A stretch of DNA of 64,000 nt from Haberlea rhodopensis. Lineage: Eukaryota > Streptophyta > Magnoliopsida > Lamiales > Gesneriaceae. Where the stretch lies: the NCBI GenBank assembly GCA_907163345.1, contig CAJQUN010000021.1:1302001-1366000 (forward strand), in the 5' to 3' direction. Below the pieces are notes generated by a model that made no database searches, was not told the DNA's origin, and saw only the letters and a list, made by a program, of their open reading frames with translations. Numbering within the stretch: the first letter of the stretch is position 1; each line of letters starts with the position of its first letter. Shown here in pieces: positions 21,023 to 32,997 of the stretch. The position numbers and the translations under genes are program-made.

Positions 21023-23964
21023 TGTTGAAGTTGGATCAGTTTATGGAAGAATCAAAGTCTTTATGAACCAAATAGGGTGACGCGAAGCTGGTTCAAGTGG
21101 CTTAAAATCACTTGGATGACAAATATAGTTAGTTAAAAGGCATTTATAAATACTAACAAAATCTTTACTATATATATATTGGTGACTGTGAAGTAAATCA
21201 AGGAGTAGGTTCTTAGAACCGAACCACATAAATCTTGCAAGCATTTTTCTTTCTGCAACTTTATTGATTCATGTTTTCATTCTGAATTGGTTTATGATCT
21301 GTGAACATTCATAAACGAAGTTCTGGGCATATTAAATCCAAATACAAAAACAAAGAGAATTGATCAATCTTGAATTAAGTTCTTGCATTCTTGAAGAATA
21401 ATTTCATGTTAAGTTCTCGCATCCGAAGAGATTCATGAAACCCAAGAAACTGATCAAGATCAAAATCTAGAGGAAAATTTAAATGCCTTACAAGTCATAA
21501 GGATGCCATTTGAAGAAAGATTACCCATGAGAGAGAAAGATGAAATATTAAGAAATAACAAGAGAGTGGAGATACAACATTGGCCAGCGATAGATATGAC
21601 ATTGTAGATGTGTTGTTAGCTACAACATCAGATCCTAGCGAGGGTTGGGTATTGGACTCCGTGTGTTCTTTTCATATGTGCTCCAAGAAAGAATGGTATC
21701 CGGATCTTATCGAAGATGAAACATGTTGTGCCCTCTTGGGGGACAAGAAGACATGCAGAGTCATGTGAATATGCAGTGTTAAGTTGACAATGGCAGATGG
21801 ATTCCAAAGACTCATCACCTCAGTGAGATACGTTCCTGAGTTGAAGAAGAACTTGTTTTAGTAGGTATGCTCAACGCAATGGCTTGTATGTAAAAATTGA
21901 AGGTGGAATAATGAGAGTTTCGAAGGGATCCTTGACTGTCATGGAAGGTATAACTCAAAATGGACTATACCTCTTAGAAGGGAGAACCATTGTTGGTAGT
22001 GCAGACTCAACAATTGGGCAGATGAATGTAACTTAAATGTGACACCAATGATTAGGCCACATTAGTGAACAATGGCTGCTAAAACTCAGCCAGCAGAATC
22101 TGTTATGTGGTGATAAGATAGCAGGACTAGAATTTTGTGAGGCATGTGTTCTCGGAATGAGACACGTAGTAAATTTCAATCCTGCTATTATGGGGACTTT
22201 TAAGAGTTCAATCCATAGATGGTTTGAGATACTATATCTTGATAATTGTTTACTATTCTTGAAAATTCTGGATTACCATCCTGAAAAGTGAAAAGTAAGA
22301 ATAGAATTTCAAGCTTTCAAAGACTAGAAGATTATGGTGGAGACTCAAACTTGTAGGAGTGTAAAGACACTTCAGACGGATACTGGATTAGAATTCTATT
22401 CAAACCAATTTAATCAGTATTGCAAGGAGAAAGGGATTGCAAGACACTACAATGTCGCTGGAACACCACAACAAACTGGACTTGTGGAAAGGATGAATAG
22501 AACCATCATTGAAAGAGTAATGAGCATGTTTTCTAATGCAGGCTTATCACACACGTTTTGGGTGGAGGCAGTGAAGACAGATCGCTATCTTATTAACCGA
22601 TGTCCTTCAACAATAATGGACTTCAATACATCACAAGAATCCTGGAGTGGACATCCTTCAAATTATTCAAGCCTAAGGATCTTTGGATGCACAACCTATG
22701 CACTCACAAAGCAAGATAAATTCCAATACAGAGCCAAGAAGTGTATATTTCTTGGATATCCAAAGGGTGTTAAAGGCTATATATTGTGGTGTATTTAAAC
22801 CAAGGAGGAAAGGTGCATAATGGGTAGAGATGTTGTGTTCAATGAAATGAATTTCCCTTTCAAAGTAACATCCCAGGATGGTGCACAAAGTCAAGAGAAA
22901 AGTCTGCAAGTTGATATGAGTAGTGATGTTGATATAGAACGATCAAAGTCATATGAAGACATCAAGGAGACTGTCAAGATCACCATAATACTAGAAACTA
23001 TCGACTAACAAGGGATAGACAAAAGAGGATCAACATAGTCTACTTAATGTTATATGTTGATGGATATGTTATTGGCAAGTAACAACATATCAGAGATCGA
23101 CATTCTAAAGGAGAAGTTGAATGCAGAATTTGAAATGAAAGGTATGGGTCCAACAAGTAAGATCTGATATTATGTGTGACATTAAGCAAAGGAAAATGTA
23201 TTTTTCACAAGAAGCATACATGAACAAGATCCTTGATAAATTTGGAATGTCAACCTCAAAGCCAGTGAACACACCTATAGCTCAACACTTTAATTTTTCG
23301 ATCTCACAATCTCCACAGGATGAAGATGAAATCAAATCCTTATGCAAATATAATCAGAAGCAAAATGTAATGTACGATTTGTAGTAGGCCAGACTTGGCT
23401 TATGCAATAAGCATAACAAGTAGGTTTATGTCTAATCCTAGGAGGGAGCATCGACAAGCATTGAAATGGATGCTAAGGTATCTAAACGGAACTATGCATG
23501 CAGATATCCAATCGGGGCATACTGTGACTCACCTAGAGTAGTTGAGGGTTTGTGAATTCGGATTATGCAGATTGTTTGGACACAAGAAAGTCTCTCTCGG
23601 ACATATCTATAGTGTCTATGGTGGAGCTGTAAGTTGGAAAGCTAGCATACGAAAAGTGGTATCCTTGTCAACAACTAAGAGAGTATATATATTAGAGATC
23701 AAGGCAATTAAAGGAGGAAGATGGCTTCATGATATTGTAAATGAAATGGGATTCAGTCAAGAAGATATAGTAACGTATTGTGACAACCGAAGTGCAATAC
23801 ATTTCATGAAGAATCCAATGTACCATGAAAGATAAAAGCATATCGACATAGATTGCATTTCATTCATGACATTATTGCAAAAGGAGAAATCAAAGTTGAA
23901 AAAGAGGCAAATAAAGACAATCCAACATATGTGTTGAACAAACGCTTGACATGGACCAAGTTTA
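21023..23964 (+). mobile_element. Older Ty1-copia element, left part (5' LTR and broken pol)
   Basis: The 5' LTR begins TGTTGAAG at 21023; its first 75 bp match 28837-28915 (TATGAACCAAA.AGGGTGA.G.GAAGCTGG). No PBS found. Coding remains in order: zinc-knuckle scrap near 21490, protease (GWVLDSVCSFHMC, about 21646), pre-integrase HxRLGH-like zone near 22040, integrase (TDTGLEFYS ... GTPQQTGLVERMNRTI, 22334-22800), a short RT scrap (MLYVDGYVI near 23047), a connection region (23172-23384) and RNase H (23620-23935). Most of gag and the RT core are deleted and frames are broken. It continues at 28723, where TKFKHCLNLVDVI completes the pol end. Confidence 0.85.
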
Positions 23965-24319
23965 TGTTGGCCGGTGGTCTTTTTCACTGTAGCTTTGGAG
24001 GCCATCCAGAAGGGTTGAACCTTGTAGCAATTGAGGCTTGGTCAAAAATGGAGGAAGAAGAATTGTCTACCGAGGCTTCATTCACGCCTATATAAACTCA
24101 TCATCCCTTACTTCTTGAAATCATCCCCTCATTCTGAATTCTCTCTAATATATTAAGCATTCAAGCTTGTCTATATGTTTCTGTGAGTTGTGAGGTGATC
24201 CTGGAGAGTTTGTAATTCTCGATCTGAAATATTCAATATATTGTGTTTGCTTCCCGTGGATGTAGACAATTGTCGAACCACGTAAATATTTGTGTTCTTG
24301 TGTGTGCGATATTTACACT

Positions 24320-24826
24320 AAAGTGCAAAATTTATTTCTGATCACACCACTAGATTCGTCTCGTCAACTGGAAATCGAAATTAAAGTTTTGGATTTTTTT
24401 TTAAAAAAAAGATACTTAAAAAAAAAATTGCAGAGATTCAGTGGGGAAGAAGCAACCCAAATTCAAACTCTGAATTGGGTCGACCAACGACCAGGCCCGC
24501 CGACCCAAAATCGGCCCAAATTTTTTTACCCAGATTTTCGGCCCATCACTATTTGTCGGACCAACACTGTTCAGATTGTTACTATTCACTGCCCGATACT
24601 ATTCATCAATCCAATCACTATTTATTGACCCAGCATTGTTCATCGGCCCGATACTATTCACGCATGGCACTATTAATCTAAACTGAAAGTGCCCGATTTG
24701 GTCGATTTTTCGTCCGTTTTTGGCGACCTAGGATTGGTTCCCAACTATTTTGACCCTTCCGGACGCAACAGTAGCATCTGTTTCTGCTAAATAGCTACCA
24801 TAAAAAGAAAAAAGAAAATCGAAGTA
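24320..24826 (+). other. Leader of the nested copia, with ACTATTCAT-type repeats
   Basis: The expected LTR end and PBS are missing. 24535-24665 holds degenerate repeats of CCCGATACTATTCATC and similar words, about every 17-25 bp. No ORF. Confidence 0.55.
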
Positions 24827-27800
24827 ATGACTCAAGAAGCATCCACTAGCGGTTCAATGCGATGGAACATGCTATCAAATGCAAAGTTCGAGGTGGAGAA
24901 ATTTGACTGCACCAACAACTTTGGTATGTGGCAATGCGAAGTATTAGATCTCTTATTCCGTGAAGGATCTAATATAGCCTTGAAGTCCAAGGCCAATGAC
25001 ATGTCAACTGAGGATTGGGACTATAACAACAGACAATCTGTCAAAGGCCGAGGCAGATCCAGATCGAAGTCCAAAGGAGAATCAATACGGAGACATCCTG
25101 CAAAGGATGAATGTGCCTATTGTCATCAGAAAGGGCACTGAAAAAAGGATTGTCCTAACAAGCATAAGTCCAATGCGAATGTGGCATAAAGACATTCTGA
25201 TAATGAAGATGACTCAGCATTATCGATCTCATCATCTTTATTCAATTCATATGATAGATGGATCATGGATTCTGGTTGTGTTTTATCATATGTGCCCACA
25301 TCACCAATGGTTCTCAGACTCCGATGATATCAATGGTGGAGTTGTCCTCATGGGCAACGATAATGCCTGTCAAACAAAAGGCATTGGTACAGTCCGCTTG
25401 AAGATGCACGATGGTACGATCAAACAACTTACAGAGGTGAGATAGGTTCCTGATCTGAAGAAGAATTTGATCTCACTTGGAGTCCTCGAGTCCAATGGCT
25501 ACAAGATAACCATGGAGGGCGGAATTATGAAATTTGTACGTGGTGCACTCTTAGTGGTGAAAGGTACTTGGGAAAGAAACCTATATTTTCTGGATGGTCA
25601 CACATTCTCTGGGAGAGCTGCAGTCTCCACTAGCACCGGAGATGATTCACCTGATACCTCATGGCTCTGGCATATGCGCTTAGGACATGCCGATGAGAAG
25701 ACTTTGCAAAATTTAGTGAATCGAGGTGTTCTGAAAGGTGCCAAAAGTGGGAAACTTGACTTCTGTGAACATTGTGTCTTGGGAAAGCAGACACGTGTCA
25801 AGTTTGGTACCGCTATCCATCGTACCAAAGGGATACTGGACTATGTGCACACCGACGTTTGGAGACCTTCTCAGAACGCTTCATTGGAGGTAAACGTTGG
25901 TTGGTTACATTTATAGATGATTTCTCGAGATATGTCTGGTATATACTATGAAGCATAGGGAAGAAGTACTGGACATCTTCCTCAACTGGAAGAAGATGAT
26001 TGAAAACTAGACAGGAAGAAAAATAAAAAGGCTCAGATCTGATAATGGTGGAGAATACAAGTCAGATCCATTTCAGAAAACCTGCCAGAAGAAGGGATAG
26101 TCAGACATTTCACCGTACCAGGCACGCCACAACAAAATGGTGTAGCAGAACGGATGAATCGTACTCTCTGATTGATAAAATCTGCTGCATGCTATCCCAA
26201 TCTGGACTGAGCAAGGTATTCTGGGATGAAGCCTTGTCATATGCCTCTTATATCATCAACAAGCTACCAACATCTGCACTAGACAGAAAAACTCCAAAGG
26301 AGGTATGGTCTGGACTACCCGTTTCTGATTATGATTCTCTGTATATATTTGGGTGTCCCTCATACTTTCACGTCAAAAAATCAAGGTTGGAACCTAGAGC
26401 CAAGAAATCTGTTTTCATGGGCTTTAGTGAAGGAGTGAATGCATTCCGTCTATGGAACCCTGAGCCAAATAAGATTGTCTTGAGCCGAGACATTACCTTT
26501 GACGAATCCGTAATGCTGAAACAGAAAGAGTTAGAGATAGAGAACCAAGATCCGAGTTCTCAGGTGCAGGTGGAGTTTGAAATTCCCACAACTCCAGATC
26601 AATCTATTCAGATTGATGATCATCATGAAAAAGACTCTGACAATCAGATTGATGACTCTGTTCAAATGGAGGTACAAGATTCAGCATCAGTACCTGATTC
26701 TATTGCTACCAGTAAACCTAAGAGAATTATCCAGAAACCTGCTCGGTTTACTGATAGCGTTCGCTCTTCCAATTGATCAAGATGGTATTCCGTACAACTA
26801 CAAAGAAGCTATGTATAGTATAGAAAGGGCCATGTGGAAGACGGCGATGGATGAAGAAATGAAATCGCTTTATCAGAATAAACATGGAAGCTGGTTCCAC
26901 TTCCTACATGAAAGAAAACGATTGGATGTAAGTGGGTCTTTGCAAAGAAGGAAAATGCATCAGTCAAAGACAGTATCATATACAAAGCTAGACTAGTAGC
27001 AAATGGCTACGCACAGAAGGAAAAAAAAGACTATGATGAGGTTTTACCACCTATTGTAAAGCATTCGTCTATTCGACTCTTACTAGCTTTGGTTGCACAG
27101 TTTGACCTCGAGCTAGCCCAGCTTGACGTCAAAACGGCATTCCTTCATGGAAATTTGGACGAGGAGATCTATATGGCTCAACCTGATAGATTCAAAGTTC
27201 CCGATCATGAAAATTGGGTTTGTAAGCTCGACAAGTCACTCTATGGTCTCAAGCAGCCACCGAGACAGTGGTACAAACGGTTTGACGACTTTATGAAGAA
27301 ACAGAGGTACACCCGTAGTCATTTTGATCATTGTGTATACCTGAAGAAACTCCAAGACGGTACATTTATCTATCTGCTCTTATATGTTGATGATATGCTG
27401 ATCGCATCTATCTTGGAATGAAGATCAAGAGAGACAGAATAAAGGGCACAACATGTCTGACACAGACTCAGTATCTGAAGAACATACTCCAGAGATTTGG
27501 TATAGATGAGAATATCAAACCTGTAAGTACTCTGTTAGCTCCGTATTTCAAATTGAGTGCATCAATGTCTCATACTACAGATGCTGAGAGAAGACAAATG
27601 GATAGAATTCCTTATGCAAATGCTGTCGGAGCTCTGATGTATGCGAAGGTGTGCACAAGACCTGATATTTCTCATGCAGTTAACATGATGAGCCGATACA
27701 CGCACAACCCTGGTAAAGAACACTTGTATGCAATAAAGTGGATTCTGCGGTATATTCAGGGTACCGTGGATGTTAGTCTGAAATTTCAGAAAGACGAGAT

Positions 27801-28215
27801 CAATCGTCTAGTTGGATACGTCGATTCGGATAATGCTGGTGATCTTGATAAGCGTCGATCAACTACTGGTTATGTGTTTACCATGGGAGGAGGACCAGTG
27901 CGATGGAGATCTACGCTACAGTCTACAATTGCTTTGTCTACTACGGGCGCAGAGTATATGGCGATCACGGAAGCATTCAAGGAAGGTATCTGGTTACATA
28001 ATTTGGTGAAAGACTTGGGCATCAGGCAGAAAAATACTGAGATTTTCTGCGACAGTTAAAGTGCCATATGTCTGGCAAAGAACCAAGTTCATCATAGTCG
28101 CACCAAACACATCGATTTTGCTATCACTTTGTTCTGGAAATCGTAGAAGAAGGAGATATTCTACTCAGAAAAATTAGGACTGCAGATAATCCTGCAGACA
28201 TGTTAACAAAGGTGG
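24827..28215 (+). pseudogene. Degraded gag-pol of the nested copia
   Basis: Gag starts MTQEASTSGSMRWNM at 24827, loses most of its capsid region, and resumes at a zinc knuckle (C-AY-C-HQKG-H, 25113-25140) ending in a stop. The protease motif MDSGC lies near 25266. Integrase covers 25470-26440: H-x-RLGH zinc region, VHTDVW, RSDNGGEY near 26035, a frameshift, then FWDEALSYASYI. RT covers 26800-27421, with LDVKTAFLHG and LLYVDDMLIAS. About 30 residues are then missing and the frame resumes at 27418 with MKIKRDR. RNase H has STTGYVFT and a broken CDS.SA site. Several stops, frameshifts and deletions make it non-functional. Confidence 0.88.
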
Positions 28216-28326
28216 TAACATGGATCACATTGTTTGGACTTGATCAACATCTCTCGAGTATCCAGCGCCTAAGGGCGTACTGAAGCAGGCATCACAGATC
28301 GGTAGAAAAAACACCAAGGTGAAGAT

Positions 28327-28722
28327 TGTTGGCCGGTGGTCTTTTTCACTGTAGCTTTGGAGGCCATCTAGAAGGGTTGAACCTTGTAGCAATGGAGGCT
28401 TGGTCAAAAATGGAGGAAGAAGAAGTTAACTGGAAATTGTTTACCGAGGCTTCATTCATGCCTATATAAACTCATCATCCCTCACTTCTTGAAATCATCC
28501 CCTCATTCTGAATTCTCTCTAATATATTAAGCATTCAACCTTTGTATATGTTTCTGTGAGTTGTGAGGTGATCCTGGAGAGTTTGTAATTCTCGATCTGA
28601 AATATTCAATATATTGTGTTTGCTTCCCGTGGACGTAGACAATTGCCTAAAACCACGTAAATATTCGTGTTCTTGTGTGTATATGATATTTACACTTTAT
28701 CTTCGGGTGTTCTATTACAACA
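28327..28722 (+). mobile_element. 3' LTR of the nested copia
   Basis: 396 bp, TGTTGGCC...TACAACA. It is 12 bp longer in the GAAGTTAACTGG segment (about 28420) than the left copy and retains the original 3' end. Confidence 0.9.
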
Positions 28723-28727
28723 GTTTA

Positions 28728-28915
28728 AACATTGTTTGAACTTGGTTGATGTGATTAATATGTAAGTCTAAAGGACTTGTAGCAGGCACTGAGGAATAAC
28801 AACAATCAAGACCGAAACAGAAGTTAGACGGAGAAATGTTGAAATTAGTTCATTTCGGGAAGATTCAAAGACACTATGAACCAAAGAGGGTGATGTGAAG
28901 CTGGTCGAAAAGTGG
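28728..28915 (+). mobile_element. End of the older copia: pol terminus and truncated 3' LTR
   Basis: Continues the interrupted pol frame (after TSD) and ends with TGTTGAAATTAG (28837), homologous to the LTR start at 21023 for about 75 bp. After 28915 the similarity stops, so the LTR is truncated. Confidence 0.7.
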
Positions 28916-30560
28916 GAGATGGTAATCTGAATCACAATTTCGCTCGTCATCGTGCATTTTAGGTCGTCAATTAGTAGATAATTTTCTTTGTACAAATTAA
29001 ATATTTTTATAATAGAAAATACAATATTAATAGTACTTAATTGAATTTAATTAGTTTGATCAAATTAAGAATCGGAACCAAACTTTGGCCAAGCAGATTC
29101 TATTTCCAATTGGAAAAAGGGCCATTGATTCTAAAATGAAAATAACATATTTTTGAATTAAACTTAAGTTTAGATCCCTGTTTTGCAGTAGGATTAAAAA
29201 AGGAATTGCACGTGTCGAATGGTTCAGAAAAGGTAAGGTTCCCCTTCAAACCATTCTAGCTAAAATTGATTATTGTTCTTATATCATTTTGAAAGTATTT
29301 TAATAATTTCAAACAATGTTTGTGATTTTAGATGTATTAATAAAAAAAATGCATTATATTAATATATATATATATATATATTAATTCAATAATTTTTGGA
29401 AGAAGACAATTGATGGTCATATAAACCCTTGCAACTCTATATATATATATATATTAATTCAATAATTTTTGGAAGAAGACAATTGATGGTCATATAAACC
29501 CTTGCAAGAGTTGCTAGGAAACTTGAGCATATTTCCCAACTCTTTTCCATGTCAGTCCATCGCATTCAGCAGACAAAGAAAATCCCTTTTCTTGAAAACT
29601 CTGATCTTAATAAAAAAATCAATGTTATTAAAAAAAAATTATTAATTGGTGGTCTAGAGACAAAGTTTGAATAAAGTATTCAAAATAAAGAAAATAAGAG
29701 CTGAAGATTCATGCGCAATTTCTTGTTTCTTCAAAAAGTTCAAGCCAATTACATTTTCCATTTATTGTAGAACCTCATGCTCCGGGGAGTTACTTAGGCC
29801 CCGGAAATTTTGAAAAAACATGTGCTATATTTATTTAAAAAATGAGTTTTCAAACAAATAAAAAATAAGAATTGAAAATTGAGAAAGGGAAAGTTATAAA
29901 TTTTTTAACAAAATTTTAGGCAATGATTTCACGATAAGACAATGTTGTATTGTGTGAAACACATTATGTTTTCTGCTAGGCAGTGAATTTTATGTAAGGC
30001 TACCTGCAATATTGGTGGATTATTCAATGGTTTAACTTGTAATACACAAGGTTTGTCTCTTCATGTATGTGTGTTTTTTTAGAGTAAGTGTCAATTCACC
30101 CTCTTGTGGTACCAATAATATGTAGTTTACACAACTGTAGTTTCAAAATAGATAGTTTATGCCCCTGTGTTTTTCAAAATTGACATTTACCCCATTTGGT
30201 TTGAAAAAATAGCACACTGGCCCCTTACATGGAGGGGTGTTTTACATCTATTCATAAACCACATTTATGTAAACTACCTATTTTTAAAACAAAGGGAAAG
30301 GGGTAAACTGTCTATTTTCAAAATCACATGAGAATAATTTTCTATTTTCAGACAACGAGGATATGAACTGTTTATTTGGAAAAGCACGTGGCGTTTTGTT
30401 GCCAAAAACCCGTTTTTTTATAATAAAAAAAAACAAAACAAAATGCCAAGAAAGTGGGGATTTGGCGGACTAGTAGTTTGTTAAATTAAAAGCTCAAATG
30501 AGGAGATTAGATCAAAACCACTACAAAGATAAAGTAAATATTTTCTATGAAATTGTACCA
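28916..30560. other. AT-rich intergenic DNA
   Basis: No gene seen. 29381-29507 holds a recent tandem duplication. 30090-30390 has partly inverted words (TAGTTTATGCCCCTGTG and AAAGGGGTAAACTGTCTA) and may be an unrecognised MITE. Confidence 0.4.
29381..29507 (+). repeat. Recent 73-bp tandem duplication with TA microsatellites
   Basis: A 54-bp identical core (starting TTAATTCAATAATTTTTGG) occurs at 29381-29434 and 29454-29507, each preceded by a (TA)n tract. Confidence 0.9.
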
Positions 30561-31040
30561 TGTCGACAAGCTCAAATAGTTTGTTCGGATTCTGAACTAT
30601 AGATTTTGGAAAATTAATTGAATTGAATTTAAGCATTGCACTATTTCAAGTATATGTGCAACATTTTATTGCTTTGAAATGGTGTCCTTTTAGTAAAACA
30701 TTTTCAACCAAGTAATGTACACCTTCATGTATAGTTGCGACTTTCATGAATAATTGCATCCAAATGATGTCCTTTGCTGATGCCTTTTGGATTACTATAT
30801 AAACCACATCCTCATTTGAATTACAACACACAAATCTAGACAATAAACATTAGAAATTGAGAGAATCTGTACATTTTGTTGCATAACATCTTCATTCTTC
30901 AAGGTTGAGTGCTTAAACCTTTGCAATTTGTCGGATTCGTGATTTGTAGTGTTACTATCACGAATCATAGTCATTGTATATTGGAAACTAAAATGCTATC
31001 GAAACTGTGAGTACTGTAGTGGGGCAATATCATTTTAAAG
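30561..31040 (+). mobile_element. Probable 5' LTR of the copia overlapping the duplication
   Basis: Promoter-like TATATAAA at 30796-30803, followed by ACATTAGAAATTGAGAG and a U5-like stretch, directly before a copia gag. Neither end nor a PBS could be fixed. Confidence 0.4.
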
Positions 31041-32045
31041 ACAAAAAGTTGAACTATTGTCTCGACATACTAGACATTTTGTATCATTGCATTTTTTTCC
31101 CCCAAAGATACATATACCCAGAATTTTACCCAACAATCTTAAAATGATGTCTAATACAAAATGGTATCTACAAGCGCAACAACAACGTCCATCATCAGGT
31201 AGAAAAGCCCCGAAAAATTCAACGGGACCGACTTCAAACGCTGTCAACAAAAGATATTATTTTACTTGACAACCTTGAGTCTAGCAAGGTTCTTGAATGA
31301 GGATGCCCCTACAATTCAAAATGGGGAAACCGACATGGTTGTGGTGATGCATGGAATGAAAGTAATCTCCCGTGCATGAACTACATTTTCAACAGACTTG
31401 ACAATATGCTATACAAAGTGTATAGTCAAGTGAAAACCACAAAGGAATTATGATAATCACTTGATAAGAAGTATCGATCCGAGGATGCCGGCTTGAAGAA
31501 ATTCATTGTCAGACAATTTCTGTAACAGAAGATGGTTGATTCCAAATTAATGATGACCCAAGTGCAAGAACAACAAGTGATAATGCACGATATATATGCG
31601 GAGGTAATGAGCCTAAGTGAATAATAATAAGTGGCCATAATTATTGAAAAATTGCCTCCAATGTGAAAAGATTTCAAGAACTGTCTCAAATACAAATGTA
31701 AGGAGATGAGTCTTGAAAATCTAATTGTTCATCTAAGAATTGAGGAGAAGAAAAAAAATTCTGAAAAGAAAGAAGTACCAAACCAATGCAAGGGTAAATT
31801 TGGCAGAGTAAAATATCGTGAAGAAAGGAAAATCGACAGTAAAGTCTCAAAGAATGGGAATGCCAAAAAGTACAAAGGAAATTGCTACAACTAAAGGGGG
31901 GGGGGGGGGGGGGGGGGGTGCTAACCATTTACCAAAGGATTGTCGGAATAAAAAAGTCGATCTGGGGAAGGCAAATGATCAAATTAACATAACTGAAGAT
32001 GACATATTATCGAATGATTTATCTGATCTAATGCTTTCCGCTTGA
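31041..32045 (+). pseudogene. gag: Decayed copia gag
   Basis: Pieces in several frames: MMSNTKWYL near 31146, LNEDAPT (31293), KKYRSEDAGLKKF (31466), VQEQQVIMHDIYAE (31562), then a good frame from 31706: MSLENLIVHLRIEE, NSEKKEVPNQCKGKFGRVKY. A zinc knuckle survives as KGNCYN and LPKDC, but its middle is replaced by a G23 run. This is a copia-type Gag with many frameshifts. Confidence 0.75.
31896..31918 (+). repeat. G23 homopolymer in the zinc knuckle
   Basis: Twenty-three G in the position of the gag CCHC knuckle. The duplicate at about 38336 has only TGGGGGAGGGGA. Confidence 0.9.
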
Positions 32046-32431
32046 CTAGTCTTTTGATCTCGACAAAGTTGTATTACCGAAAAACTTAGTGTTTGTGGGA
32101 AAAATGCTATATAGAGAGTCATTCAATGAATGTAATGATCGTTATGCGTCAATTTGAAAGCAATAAAAATTTTCATTTTTCGCTTATTTGATTGAGTATA
32201 TTGATTTATTGGGTAATCATTTGGATCATATAAATTATAAACAAAATTGTGATGATAAATTTATTGTTTTTTGTGAATGTTAACTTAAAACATAAGTGTG
32301 GAGAATGAGTTAACAAAATCGTCATTCTATTTTAGTTGAAAGAAAAACAATACTTCTAAAATTAATCCATATTAATGTTGCGATTTAAAATTTGTACAAA
32401 CTAGAGGTGTGTAAAAGTAATTTGTTACTTT

Positions 32432-32492
32432 ATCGATGATTGCACAAGATATTTTTATGACTATTTGCTACGAAGCAAATGGGAGGCCTAAA
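32432..32492 (+). pseudogene. Copia integrase scrap (unit A)
   Basis: Reads IDDCTRYFYDYLLRSKWEA, the conserved segment of copia integrase. Its copy in unit B is at about 38871-38930. Confidence 0.75.
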
Positions 32493-32639
32493 GGGTGTGT
32501 AAAGTTTAAAAACCACAAGAACGTGGTTGCAGACCAATTAAGTAAATGAGTTTTGCAACAAAAAATTGTGGGTCGATATTGGTGCAACACACCAAAAGTA
32601 TTTGATTACATTTGAATATTCTATGCGTTTTACGCTTAA

Positions 32640-32992
32640 GACTCGAATTGGCTTGAAGTCAAGTTTTCTAAATTTTATACACTTAAAATGCAAATGATAA
32701 ATCTAATGCCACAATTATTCTGACTTGGTTGCTTTTTTTTTCTCTCATTTGATTATAAATGCCTTTTTAAGCATTTACGCTTAAAGCTTGAATTTGCAAG
32801 ATATTAAATCTTGAATTTAAGTTTTCTAAGTATTGTATGTTTAAAATGATAATTGTGAATCAAATTCGAGAATTTACTCAAGTTTCGAATTTTATAAGGA
32901 AGTGCACTTAAATCAAAATTTTGCAAGATACTAAAATATTGAATTTTGATTTCTAAGTTTATAATGCTTAAAATTTAAAAACTTGAAAGTTT
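32640..32992 (+). repeat. Degenerate short repeats (GCTTAAAAT / CTTGAATTT / TTTTCTAAG)
   Basis: AT-rich words recur at irregular 30-60 bp steps here and again at 34880-35110, with copies in unit B at 39060-39430 and 40380-40620. No coding meaning seen. Confidence 0.5.
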
Positions 32993-32997
32993 GAATG

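Larger units (their letters stand above)
23965..28722 (+). mobile_element. Ty1-copia element nested in the older copia
   Basis: The left LTR starts TGTTGGCCGG at 23965 and the right LTR is 28327-28722. TSD is GTTTA on both sides (23960-23964 and 28723-28727), and removing the element restores the host pol frame. TATA boxes at 24089 and 28463. Internal ORFs are degraded (see gag-pol entry). The left LTR matches the right only to 24319; its last ~26 bp are replaced and no PBS is visible, so the element cannot prime normally. Confidence 0.92.
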
